A stretch of 64,000 bases of DNA from Codonopsis lanceolata (GCA_013146195.2 CM028381.1:102006358-102070357); one strand, 5' to 3'; counted from the first letter of the stretch, positions 24,251-35,850 are shown. Translations and numbers: made by a program. The notes: generated by a model not told the origin, from the letters alone.

Positions 24251-25390
24251 ATGGAGAAACGATTTTTGTGGTTACTTTCTATGCGAAAAGCTTGTTTATG
24301 GTTGTTCACCTTGAGCACTGACCGCTCTCACCCTTGATATATATGTACAACTATGTGTTTTAGGTAGAAACGAAATACAGTTGGTTTTAATGGACCCCAA
24401 TAACATGAAAAAGTAATCAGTGGCTCTCCCTGTTGCTCTATTGGTTACGTTTTCCCTCCTCGGCGTGTCCCTGTGTATGGGCTTATGCTTGTGCTTGCGG
24501 TTGACATGTGCCAGTGTCTCAGCTTGGGTATGGGCCTCTGTCTGTGCTTGTGCATCAACGTTAGTCTTTACTTTTCGATTCAACGCGGTAGGTCTATTCT
24601 TCCTCTGGTATGTCTTATATGTATATAACATTCATAAATTAACATGTTAGTTCGTTAATTTTTGAAATAAAAAAAGGGGAAAAATTATATGGCATACTGT
24701 TCGGTACCTGCCAACGGAACAAATTCAAAATGTTCGGCCTCCTATGTCCGAACATTACCAAAATGTCCAGCATATACTTACGAAACAAAAGCTCAATGTT
24801 CGACATACGGGGTCTGAACATTATCACAATGTTCGGATGACCATGTCTAAACATTGTGATGATGTTCGGACTCCATGTGTGCCGAACATTGAGCCCTAAT
24901 TCTAGTGTCTAAGGTCGAATTTTTTAAACAAACCACCAAAAATATTTTCAATATAATCAACAAAAAACGTGATCCTAGTTCATATCTAAACTTAACAAAC
25001 AAATATATTGTATAAACATACCAAATCAAATTAAAATCAATAAAAGATGTACATACCTCTTTTGTCTATTTTTCAACTAAAGGAGGAGATGGAGATAAGT
25101 TATGTTGAAGATAGCTTTGTGTTTTAGGGGAAGGATTGCACATAAGGATTGGACACCGGTGTCTTTGGGGGGATTGCGCAGAAAAAGAACCGTTCTTCGT
25201 ATGATGGGGAGAGCGTATCGGTTTATTTGGAATATGGGTAGTGGGGTATTGACTTTTGAGGGTGGATAGTGTAAAATTATATGTTCAAAATTCCAAAGGA
25301 TAAAATAGGAAATCAAGAGCAATACTTAAAGGAATTAAGTATTTTAAAATAAGGCCGAATACAATTGGATTGGGTCAACCCAGTGAACCC

Positions 25391-25580
25391 TCTTTTGATT
25401 CCTTTCCCGTTCCGGATTTTGATTCCTTTCCCGTTCCGGATTACGATTTGAAGTTATCAGCCTCTCTGACTCTCGCTACATATTACCAGTCCATTCCGTT
25501 AATTCTCTCTTTATTGGTCAGGCTTAATTCTTTGAGTAGCTAATTTGAAAAAATAAATTTGAATAATTGGGTTGGAGAAG
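25391..25580 (+). promoter_or_regulatory. Core promoter and 5' leader of the ALKBH9-type gene
   Basis: Only about 190 bp separate the inferred MULE end from the start codon. It holds two copies of ttttgattcctttcccgttccgga in tandem (about 25393-25441) and then a CT-rich leader. I see no convincing TATA box. The transcription start is not determinable by eye. Confidence 0.45.
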
Positions 25581-28500
25581 ATGAACGGAGAATCTTCCGG
25601 TGAGGTGCCGGAGCTGGGTATGAAAGAGGATTGCATGTCGATGCTGCGGGGTTTAGACCGTGAAGAGATTTTGGAGGTTTTGTCTACAAGGTTTTGTCGC
25701 CACTGTCAACCTGATTTCGAGAGCCGTCTCCAAGCTGTCCATACAAGTACTTAATAATCTCTTTCCCTATCCAATGAACTTGTTTTGATCTTTTATCACT
25801 CTTATCTGTGTATATATAGACTCAACTTGTTCTTTACTTTGATTTCTTGTGTTGGATGTTTTTGTGTGTGCGTGTGCGTGCTTGTTTTTGGTCAGCATTA
25901 AATTTCCTATATTAATTGATCATGATTTTTGTAGACTTATTGCATGAATTTGAATGGGTTAGAGATGGGCTGTTTTTACTTGAATCAATTTGGCATTAGG
26001 AAGCTGTCCATATCCTACTGTATTGTGTGTGTGTGTACTGTGTGTGTGTTTTAGGGTTTTCTAAGTTGAACAAGATGAGATTTTTTCAATAAAAAAAAGA
26101 GGAAGTTGAACAAGATGATATTTTTTTCAATTTTTTTTTTTTATCTTTTACATGTTTTTATGCGAATCATCATTTTTTTTTGCTTGCAAAGTTTGAATCT
26201 TTATCATGAATAACAAAAAAAAAATTAAACCTATTTGTTCTTTCTCTATACAACCCAACAAAAGATGTAGAAATTTAATGGTACTAGATTTTTGGCCAAA
26301 TTACTTTTTACCCCCAAAGTTTCTACCAATTCTCAGTTTGCCACCCATAATAAGGTTTGTGCCACTTTAGCATTCAAAGTTGCCATTTGTCCCATTTAAC
26401 CTCCTCCCTTCTGTTTGCTGTTTGAAGGTCAACGTTAAATTGCACGTGATCTTCCACGTGCGGGTTATTTTCGTCTTTTTCCAGACCATCCCAGTTCACC
26501 TTCACCCACCTCCCTTTCTCTCTCCCTCCCTTCCCTATCGTCTCTCTCCCCTCAAACCCACTTAACCCAGTCCAGCAAGAAACGTCACCTACCCCCAAGT
26601 CAACTCCATTCCGTCTCCCTTTGCTTCCATTTTGTTTCAACTTTCTCTATCTACATTCAGATCCATCCTAGAGAGGGAGAGAGAGAGAGAATGAAGCTTA
26701 GAGAGAGAAAATAGGAGGTTTTTAATGGCAATGACTGTTTTTGTGGATTCAATGATAGATTTGGGTTGTTTTGGGTAAATCCAGTTCATAGCCATGGAAA
26801 CAAACTCATCAGAGTTCGCGATTTTGGTGCTTGTGATATGCTAGTTTTGTAGTCCGGCAAGCTTGTCGGAGTCCGCCATTGACCACGGCCAACATCCTTG
26901 AAATCGAACCACCGGAGTTCGCTACCTACTTGCGTGGGAAACCTTCTGGACTTTGTGGGTGTTGTAATCCGTTTTACCACCTTGAAATCGAATGATTCTT
27001 GCCAGATTGCTTGATTTTTGGGGGAAGAAGGCTTGCTTGATTTTTGGGGGAATCGGAGTTGGAAAATTAGCAAATTGCTTCTTAATACTCACCACAGTAC
27101 CTCTCATGTTAGTTGTACCCATCGATTGTTTCTTTCTTGGGTTTTCTTCAATACCCATATCGTAAATTTGTGTATTACAATGTGATTTTTCGAGATTGGT
27201 CGGGGGAATTGGTGTTGGATTATCGTGAAAAAGTTTGATACTTCTTCCCATTCTCGGTTTTTATACTTTCTATTCAGACAATTTTGTGAAATTGGGTTTA
27301 GCTGTTGATTTTTAGAGGGGTTTTTCTCACATGGAAGGTCAAAATTGGGGCACCAATTCATACGAGCTTTAAGGGAGGCAAAAGCGCCCATGTTTTCTCT
27401 TATGCCACTGCCATTCGTGGGCTTGTTAAGGAACTGAAGTTAAATTTCTGTTTGACATGGAGCAAACATAGATTGTCCCATATGTGCATTGCTATCAAGC
27501 TAATTGGAAAAAGACGAAAATAACCCGCACGTGGAAGACCACGTGCGATTAAACGTCGACTTTCAAACAGCAACAGACGGGAGGACATTAAATAGGACAA
27601 ATGGCAACCTTGAATGCTAAAGTGGCAAAAACCTTAGTATGGGTGGCAAACAGGGATTTGGTGGCAACTTTGGGGGGTAAAAAGTAACTTGGCCTAGATT
27701 TTTTTTCTTTGAGAATTAGCTAAAATGTTGGTTTCCACTTTAGTATGTATGGTCTCTCAAATCCATTCCCCACTTTTGTTATAAACCGGGAAGCGATTTC
27801 GTACTGAATGAGTTTGAGAAGGTGTAAAGACAACACTACCTTGGTCGGTATGAATTTTAATTTATTACCATGATTTGGTATTGTGTACACATTGCGCAGA
27901 ACATAGTGCTGCTAGTGTAATTCTCGTAACTGTTTTTGTTTACGAAACTCCCCGTGGACTTTAAAAGTAAGTATGTTGTTAGCTATCATTTTTGGACACA
28001 GCTTGTCAAAAATAATGGTTATGATTAGTGCCAAGAAACTATTTTTTTTATCTCAAGTCTGTTCATTGCTTATGTAATTGAGTACGCTTTAACAAATAGG
28101 AATCATCTGCTTGGATTCACCATTTGGAAACATTTTTTGTTCTGAATTTATACTTGCTTAATAATTAGTTTTACTTTCTGATAGAGAATCTCAAAAGCCT
28201 CATGCGAACATTTCTATTTACAAGACATATGTGACGTCATTTTACATCTTTTTTATTCTTTGATGGAGTATGTCCTCAAGTATCTATTTAATTTTGTTTG
28301 CAGGAAAACTTATGAATGAAATCTCAACATCAGATGCTAGCAGTACTGAAGATTCAGCTAAGATATTGCCAAGGGATTTATCGAGATCATATTTACAACA
28401 GAATGGTTCTGAATCTTCTACTGGAAGCACTTCATGGGGCCCCAAGCAAACCCCAGGATCCAATTACTTGGCAAGGTCGAAAAAATATGCTGCCATTTCT

Positions 28501-30624
28501 TCACCTGCATCAGTGAAGAGCAAACAATCACCAATAAATAATAATTTAGGATCTGACATATTGTTAAATGATGGACTTTCTGGAGTTCCCTCAGTGGTTG
28601 ACAATGGATTATCGGAGGAACAGAAGGAAAATGTTAGGTTTGCCCTAGTTGGCAGGAAAAGGAATTTTGTTCACATGGAGAGGATCAATGGGAGGCAAAC
28701 TAATGTGCTTCAGGGGCTTGAGCTACACACTCAGGTTTTTAATGCCGAGGAGCAGAAGAAGATAGTTGAATGCGTTTACAATTTACAGCGTATGGGGCAA
28801 AAGGGTCAGCTTAGAGGTACATTGTCGATTTGACTTCTGCTCTTTTTCACGATAGTGAATCTGCCAGTTTTTTATATTGTCAGTTGTCACTGATGGTTTG
28901 TTATTACTTTTCTCATTTGCTCTGACAGATGCATGACCTATAAGGGATTCATGTTATCTAAGGACCCAAGAAATCCTTTATAGACTTATAATTTAGTTCG
29001 ACCCAAGCAATCCTCGTTAAGTTAAAGAAGAATATGCATTTATGAACATTAATGTAAATAATTTTATTATTAATGCATCTACAGCCATGTTGCTCTATGT
29101 ATGGTTATATAAATTAACAATGCAATAAGTGAGTTTTGCATAAAGAGCTTATTTTTGTTTAAGAACTTACTCGTGATCTTGTTCATTTGCTGCTGTTGTT
29201 TGTTACGTTTAACCAATTTGTGCTCATGACAGATTTTAGGTAGCTAGTTAGCAACCAAACATATAATTCCAATTTGCCTATTTCATTTTTTAAGGTATAG
29301 CAGAAGATCATAGGTGTTGCACGTATGCACATAATATGTATCTGTTTGTTCCTTTGTCAAAGGATTTTCAAAATTCGGTAGTTGTTCCTGACATGGCTCA
29401 AATTATGAGCATTATTGCTACTTGGACAGTTGGACTGCTACAAGATTTTGTCTAATCTATCCAAGCTCTTTTATCTCACTTACCTTTTACTTTTATACAT
29501 TTTACAGAACGAACATTTACTGAACCAGTCAAGTGGATGCGAGGTAAAGGACGCGTGACAATTCAATTTGGTTGCTGTTATAACTACGCAGTGGTAATAT
29601 TTTGGTCCTTAATCCTTTCCTATCTTCAACTGCTACTGCTTTTATATCCCACCCGCCCCTTTGTGATTTGATTTGTTTCCTTGTTTGCAGGACAAAGATG
29701 GGAATCCCCCAGGTATACTCAGAGATGAAGAAGTTGATCCCCTACCCCAGTTATTTAAGAAAATGATCAAAAGGATGGTGAGGTGGCATGTTCTGCCTCC
29801 GACATGCGTCCCCAACAGTTGCATTGTCAATATATATGATGAAGGAGATTGCATTCCTCCTCATATTGACCATCATGACTTCCTTAGACCCTTTTGTACA
29901 GTTTCATTCTTGGCTGAGTGCAATATACTATTTGGTGCAAACCTGAAGATTGTTGGTCCTGGAGAGTTTGCTGGTCCTTTCTCTCTACCTTTACCTGTCG
30001 GGTAAACATCAGAATCTGCATTCTTGCCACATTTTGATTTTTATCTACATTGCTACCCATCTTTCTGTGTTTGATGACATTAAACTAGGGCATCCATAGA
30101 CATGAATGTAGATGATAGTGACATTAGTAGACATTCAATTGATATCCTGTCATTAATATTATTCCACTTTCATCATGCAGGTCAGTGCTTATTCTAAATG
30201 GTAATGGAGCAGACGTTGCTAAACATTGTGTCCCTGGTGTGCCAGCAAGAAGGTACATTTTCACTTCCACGAAATCTACTGCTGTATTAAAATTTCTACA
30301 ACATGTATCTTTTAAAACAGAAGAGTGATAATATTTGTTATGCGCAGAATTTCCATCACATTCAGAAGAATGGACGAGAGCAAGATTCCGTACAATTTTT
30401 CTCCCGACCCAGAGCTGCAGGGAATTAGACCTCTTGTGCATACTCCTCTGCTCAAATCACCATTACAGCAAAATCAGCATGAAAATAGAAAAATCATCCC
30501 TCAGATCGTTGGAGATACCAGCAGCAATTCGTCATTTATCAGTGATAAAGAAGAATTCCCACCCCTTGGAAACTCGGGTTTTGGCCGACATAGGCGTAAT
30601 AAGAATAATGGCTTGGGGCCTTGA
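25581..30624 (+). CDS. ALKBH9: ALKBH9-type Fe(II)/2-oxoglutarate-dependent RNA demethylase
   Basis: AlkB-family oxygenases of this type remove methyl groups from RNA; Arabidopsis ALKBH9 members act on m6A. Six coding exons (25581-25746, 28304-28816, 29508-29593, 29691-30001, 30181-30252, 30348-30624) join in frame to 474 codons, with GT/AG sites. Residues 1-226 are a low-complexity N-terminal part with a Cys/His-containing STRFCRHC near residue 45. The catalytic domain has the iron motif HID (H313, D315) in CIPPHIDHHDF, the distal His in VAKHCVPGVP (H374), and R383/R389 of RRISITFRRM for 2-oxoglutarate. The C-terminus ends in EEFPPLGNSGFGRHRRNK. All key residues are present. Intron 1 (2.6 kb) holds a MULE. 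ALKBH10-type members are the alternative, but the IPPHIDHHDF form fits ALKBH9 better. Confidence 0.93.
26294..27694. mobile_element. Non-autonomous MULE with 189-bp TIRs in ALKBH9 intron 1
   Basis: The left end (26294-26482) and right end (27506-27694) are inverted copies of 189 bp each, with scattered differences, beginning ggccaa(a/g)ttactttttaccc. A perfect 9-bp duplication tagattttt flanks it (26285-26293 and 27695-27703). Long TIRs with a 9-bp duplication define Mutator-like elements. It is 1401 bp. The middle holds CT-rich and GA-rich stretches (26500-26700) and a repeated 'ttgcttgatttttggggg' near 27010-27050, and no recognisable transposase. Each TIR contains gcacgtg(a/g)tcttccacgtgc, a G-box palindrome. 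Part of the middle might be captured host sequence (Pack-MULE), but I recognise no gene. Confidence 0.92.
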
Positions 30625-31289
30625 GAGCCTGATGGATTACAGTTTTCTTTTTGGTTGAGGTACTCTTTTTATAGAAAATTTTGCTGTTGTATCCTTGAGA
30701 TAAGTTTGCTTTTGTTAATAGATTAATATATTGAATTAGAGGTATTCAACGTGCACTTCCAAATGCCGGTTTAGGGTGCAAAATAGACTTAAATCCATAA
30801 ACAAATTAGTCACCTGCTCAACTGCGTGCCTAACTGGCAAGGATTTTGTCATTTTGGCCAGTGAAGCACAATAAAGGAGGTTTGTCGGGCTTCGTTAAAC
30901 TAATCAAATACTATATTATTTCTCCACTTTCTGTCTTCCATTTTCGGGGTTGGTTTGGGCTTTTAGAAAACTTTGTTGGGCCCATTCCATCCAACAACTC
31001 CTCAGTCCTCCAGGCTTCCTTCCCCAGTGGGAAACCTCACCTCACCTTCTCTGCTTTTGCCTTTTTTCTTTTCTGGTCCAGCTACATTACTTTTCCGCCC
31101 ATTGTCCCCCACATACAAACACCAAATCGAAATGATATTTTCACACCTATCATCAATTGGCTGGCCAACTCTTTTTTTTTTTAAAAATAACCAAGGAACA
31201 CGCTATTTAAAATATACTCGTGTGAGCACATTGCAATGATCGTGTTCATTTAATTAAATATTAATCAAAGATCTATAAAGTCACTTAGG
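30625..31289. other. 3' flank of the ALKBH9-type gene
   Basis: Likely holds the 3' UTR and polyadenylation region just after the TGA (AT-rich 'taatagattaatatattg', about 30716-30733). The rest has no gene that I can support; its short frames have no known domain. Confidence 0.5.
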
Positions 31290-31440
31290 GTCCGTTTAAA
31301 TGTATTGATTTTGAATTCAATAAATATTAAATAACTTGGAATTTGCTTTCAAAATTATAGTAATTTCATAATTTGGATAATATGTGGAATTCAATTGTAA
31401 TTCTACATTATAGTTAAATAAAATTTCATTTGCATATCAG

Positions 31441-31558
31441 GTATCTAGTTTAGCCTAATGGTAATGAGTGTTGGTGATAATGAGAATGATAAAGGTTTAA
31501 ATCTTTCTAACTACAAAATTGTGAGAATTTATTTTTTTATTTGTAAATAAAATATAAA
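31441..31558 (+). repeat. tRNA-like SINE fragment
   Basis: tagcctaatgg (31451-31461) resembles a pol III A box and ggtttaaatct (31493-31503) a B box, at normal spacing. A T-rich and A-rich tail follows. It cannot fold as a proper tRNA by eye. I read it as a SINE or tRNA pseudogene with low certainty. Confidence 0.4.
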
Positions 31559-31722
31559 GGTGGTTGGATGATGGAGGTGGCGGATGGTGGTGGCTGGTGG
31601 CGGAGATGACTGTGGCGGAGGCGGAGGTCTGTGATGGTAGTGGCGGAGGACGGTGGTGGCTGGTGGTGGTGGTCGAAGGTGGCGGCTGGTGGTGATGGCC
31701 GGGAGTTGTGGTAGTAAAAGGA
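31559..31722. repeat. GGT/GGC-rich low-complexity tract
   Basis: Repeated ggtggc/ggtggt triplets over about 160 bp, in an AT-rich region. It would encode Gly-rich peptides in one frame, but no gene surrounds it. Confidence 0.8.
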
Positions 31723-31745
31723 AGGTGAGTTGTTATTGTTTATAA

Positions 31746-33510
31746 CTAGTTTTTTAACCCGTGCGTTAAACGCACGTTAACAAAATCGTACATAAACAAA
31801 ATAAGGATGATCGGTTTATTAACAACTATACATAAGTATATCACTAATCATTATAGATTTTTTAAAAAAATGTTTTTATACACAACATTTGTTGTCTTAT
31901 TAGTTGGTTTTTCATATTCACTGCATATCAATATCTTCAAACCAAAATAATTTGTTACTCTATAAACTACAACATATAACTGTCGATGGTTAAATATTGG
32001 TTTTTTTCTTTCTAAAAGAGACCTGCGTGTAATTATTGACTTTGAAACTTGTTAATTGTTATTGCATATGATATCCGCAATGTAAATTGTCTTCTCTGGA
32101 ACTTAAAATACAGTCTTACATCGGATAAGTTAATGACAATCTTGGGATAAAAATATTTTCTCCAACATTGGTTCCTTTCAAAAAATTTGTTTCAACAATA
32201 TGATCCCCAAGATTTATGATGATTAGTTTTGTTCCATTGCACAACCCTGCAGCATGGTCAATGTTTCTTAATAGCATTACTGGAACACTAATTGTAAGTG
32301 TCAATTCATGGTCTGACAACCTCGAACACTTTATACTATTCAAAAACTCTGTATAATGAATGTCTTGGAACAAACTTATTTTTTTTTTGCCCTTCAAATT
32401 GAATGTGAACTCAAATAAGTTCTTCCTTTTGAATGATTACTTTTATTAAATTATATTTGTATTCTATGAATAAATAAATTTCTGAGAAAAAAATAAGCTA
32501 AAATCAAAATAACGAAATTATTTTTACCGTTAACAAATATTTTTGTTTTGTAAATTATTTTGATTTTAATAACTTCTATTATTTTTTTTTGTTTTATTGA
32601 CTTTGTAACTATTATTTTTGTTTTATTTTTAAGAATTAGTTTTACAAAAAAAAATTGTTCCGTAATTTTTTATTATTATTTTACTAACCTCAATTTAAAT
32701 TATTTTGTTTTATTGACTCAGTAACTATTATTTTTGTTCCACCAAATATTTTTATTTTGCTAACGTATTTTTGTTTCACCTAACTATTTTTAAGAATTTG
32801 TTTTAAAATTTTGTTCCATAAATTATTTTTATAATTTTACTAACCTCAGTTTAAATTATTTTTGTTTTATTGACTCCATAACTATTATTTTTGTTCCATC
32901 AAATATTTTTATTTAACTAATGTATTTTTGTTTTACATAGCTATTTTCAAGAATTTGTTTTAAAATTTTGTTCCGTAAATTATTTTTATTATTTTAGTAA
33001 CCTTAGTTTAAATTGTTTTTGTTTTTATTGACTTTGTAACTATTATTTTGGTTCAATCAAATATTTTTATTTTACTAACGTATTTTTTTACATATATATT
33101 TTTTTAAAATTTGTTTTAAACTTTTGTTCCGTAAATTATTTTATTTTACTAACCTTCGCATTGACTTATTTTTGTTTTGTTGATTCTCTAACTTTTTTTT
33201 ATAGTTACTTGTTCCATAAATTATTTTAATTTTACTAACCTCTTATATTTTTATTTTCTTGACTCCGGAATTATTATTTTTGTTTTTGTTACTATTTTTT
33301 ATGTTAAAAGAGAGAAAAATGTTTAAACATATTTAAAAGAGAGGAGATGATCGTGATGAGAGAGAAAATATGGAGGAGACAGAAGAAAGAAAGAGAAATA
33401 CAACCAAAGAAGATAGGAGAGAGAAAAAGTGAAATGATAACTCAAAAGTCAATAATTCAAAAGTGAGATTTGGAGGGAGAAATCCACCCTTGTCATTATA
33501 TATATGTAGA
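31746..33510 (-). mobile_element. Helitron (copy B), non-autonomous
   Basis: On the minus strand it begins TCTACATATATATAATGAC at 33510 and ends with a hairpin (cgtgcgtttaacgcacg) and CTAG at 31746, inserted between A and T. This fits Helitron termini. It is 1765 bp without Rep/helicase. The middle (about 32530-33260) is built from five or so diverged repeats of 'ttttgttttattgactc...taactattatttttgtt' with 'aattatttttattttactaacct'. It shares its 3' end and several inner blocks with copy A (21315-22600). Confidence 0.78.
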
Positions 33511-34488
33511 TAATTGACCAAAATTTAAGAATTTAAATTCTTGGAGTTTTGTATAGAATTAGTTTTATGGGATTGAGACATTTGGAATTTCAACTCAATT
33601 CCAATTCCAAATTTTAAATGCATTGCCAAACAACGGAATTGGTTTTGGAGACCCCAATTCCAATTCCAAGCTATGGAATTGGGGTATCCACACATACCCT
33701 TATTATTTACGAAATTCTAAGAATTAGGGTTTTCAAAATTTAGGGTTCTTTTGCTTGCCTATGCATAGGTCTGACAATTATAACATGAAACCCGTTAACC
33801 CGCTCGACCCAACATGAAAATTACCCGATCCAACTCATTAATATTTTTAGGTTGAAATGGGTAACCGCTTTGATCCAAAAATGTTAATGGGGTTGTGATC
33901 GGATCTTGTTAAAGCAAGTCGAATCAGTTACCCATTTTGATCCGATATCTTTTACTCTATAAACGTATGGACTTTGGGGGGGATATGGGTCGACCCGATT
34001 TAAAGTGATAAACCTTTTTAGCTCGACCCGATTCAACCCAATAAGTTTAATATTTGAGTTTTAAGGGGTTCTAACCCGTTATCCGTTCCAACCCGATTCA
34101 TACCCGACTCAATTTCGAAGCCTAGCTATGTATATATACTTACACCAGGTTTCCAAAATGGAATTCTCAATTTGTGAAAAATATAATCATGGTTCTCGAG
34201 AGTCAAATGGACCTCTTGGGGTGACAACTCTTAGTTTTGAAAGTTTTATGTTTGAAATAACCTTAAACTCGTAATTGAAGTAAAAGTGGGATTAATTGAA
34301 CCTTTTTGGCAGTTTTTGTTGCGTTTGAAATCCATCGATGGACGGGAAAGTCGATTGACCCACGTTCCTCTACAATTGCACACACAAGCATACTCACACT
34401 TTTTTGGTTTTAGTGGTTTGAACTCCAACATTATATCTCACTTAAAACCTAACTCAGTAATTTTTTTGCAATAAGTGGGTCTCATTAT
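33511..34488. other. Intergenic, no gene seen
   Basis: AT-rich. Repeated 'aattccaattcca' motifs near 33590-33680 look like the decayed end of a MITE. Repeated 'acccg(a)tt/acccgacc' motifs occur at 33790-34110. No coding domain is visible. Confidence 0.5.
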
Positions 34489-35386
34489 GAGTATGTTTGA
34501 TTTGATTTATCTAAAAGTGCTTATAACTTATTAATTACCATAAGTTGTTTTTGAAGCGTTTGATTTCACTTATGATAAAATAAGTCATAAATCATGTACA
34601 AGCCCACTTAAAACATATGTAAGGTCATAAGTTGTAAGCACTAAACATAGTGCTTAATTATACTTTTCAAAAATATGTGAGTCATCTTCTTTATTGAAAT
34701 TTTATATATTCCAAGATTACCCTTCTTAATAATAGTAATAAAAACAAAAAAATAATAATAAAATTATTATTATTATTATTATAAATAATAATAATAAAAG
34801 GAATTATAGTAATATTAATAAATAATAATATGAATAATGATAATAGTTATGAAATAATAATAATAATAATAATAAATATAATATTAATAATGATAAATAT
34901 AAATAATAATTATGATAAATAAATATAGTATTAATAATGATAAATATAAATAATAATAATTATTAATACTAATAATAATAATAATAATAATAATAATTAA
35001 TATTAATAATAATCTAGTAAAAATAATCATAATAATAATAAGTAATAATAATCATAAAATTAATATTAATATTAATATTAATATTTTAATAATAAAATAT
35101 AATAGTAATAATATTAAAATCAATAATAATAATAATATAAATAAATTTAATAATATTATTAATATAATAAAATAAATACTAAAATTAATAACTAATAATA
35201 ATAATAAAAGTAATATTAATGTTAATAAAATAATAATAATAATAAAAGCAATAATAATGATAATAATAATGGTAATAATTAATAATATTGATAAAATTTG
35301 TATTAATATTAATAAAATAATAAAAAAGTGATAATAATGATAATAAATAAAAAAATAAATATAATAATGGTAATAATACGGTTAAA

Positions 35387-35442
<56 letters not shown>

Positions 35443-35526
35443 ATTTAGTACTAATAATAAAATTAGTAATAATAATAAAATTAGTAATAATAATACGGTT
35501 AAAAATAATGAAAATAATAATAAAAA

Positions 35527-35586
<60 letters not shown>

Positions 35587-35850
35587 TATATAATAATAAT
35601 AATAATAATTATTATTATTATAATTATTATTTTGTGATGATGCTATTTTAGTCTTTATATTTGATTTCAGCACTATTTCAACTTATTAATCAAATTCACA
35701 CACTAACTTATGAAAACTAATCAGTATTTTTAAAAAGTTAAATCAAACATCACCAGTTATTAGTTATCAGTCATAAGTTATAAGTAATTAGTCATCAGTT
35801 ATAAGTAATAAGCCATCAATACATATCAATAAGCTAAATCAAACAGATCC
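34489..35850. mobile_element. MITE-like element filled with an AAT array
   Basis: The left end gagtatgtttgatttgattt and the right end (rc: ggatctgtttgatttagctt) are imperfect inverted copies. Inside both ends are 'cttataactta'/'taagttataag' subterminal repeats, as in plant hAT-type MITEs. The core (34726-35630) is an expanded AAT/TAA array. I could not find a clear target duplication. Confidence 0.5.
34726..35630. repeat. Long imperfect (AAT)n microsatellite
   Basis: About 900 bp made of AAT/TAA triplets with scattered changes. It includes pure runs of 20 or more units near 35530-35585. The apparent 162-codon minus-strand frame (35185-35673) is only this repeat. Confidence 0.95.

Larger units (their letters stand above)
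17511..25390 (+). mobile_element. Probable large MULE carrying transposase and plant mobile domain gene
   Basis: A MULE transposase remnant on the plus strand (18426-19921) and a PMD/MAIN-like remnant on the minus strand (about 24250-22960) lie between two end regions. Each end region has several 'ccgaacat'/'atgttcgg' motifs (about 18090-18260 and 24695-24895). Possible outer ends are gggttgcgct at 17511 and, read inward from 25390, gggttcactgggttgaccc. The flanks ttctttgaa and tcttttgat match at six of nine positions. The inverted repeat is weak, so the boundaries are an inference. A Helitron-like element is nested at about 21315-22600. Confidence 0.5.

Noticed and set aside
24296..24650. 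Frames on both strands (His/Lys/Thr-rich on minus, hydrophobic on plus)
   Set aside because: They lie beside the PMD remnant and have no recognised domain. The minus one might be a degraded PMD gene N-terminus, but I cannot support it.
26374..27600. Several frames inside the intronic MULE
   Set aside because: They overlap on both strands, cross the TIRs and have low-complexity composition. No captured gene could be recognised.
30325..30658. Second plus-strand frame over the last ALKBH9 exon
   Set aside because: It is a shadow in another frame. The chosen frame continues the catalytic domain.
35185..35673. 162-codon minus-strand frame
   Set aside because: It is only the AAT/TAA microsatellite translated into Leu/Ile/Tyr/Asn runs.
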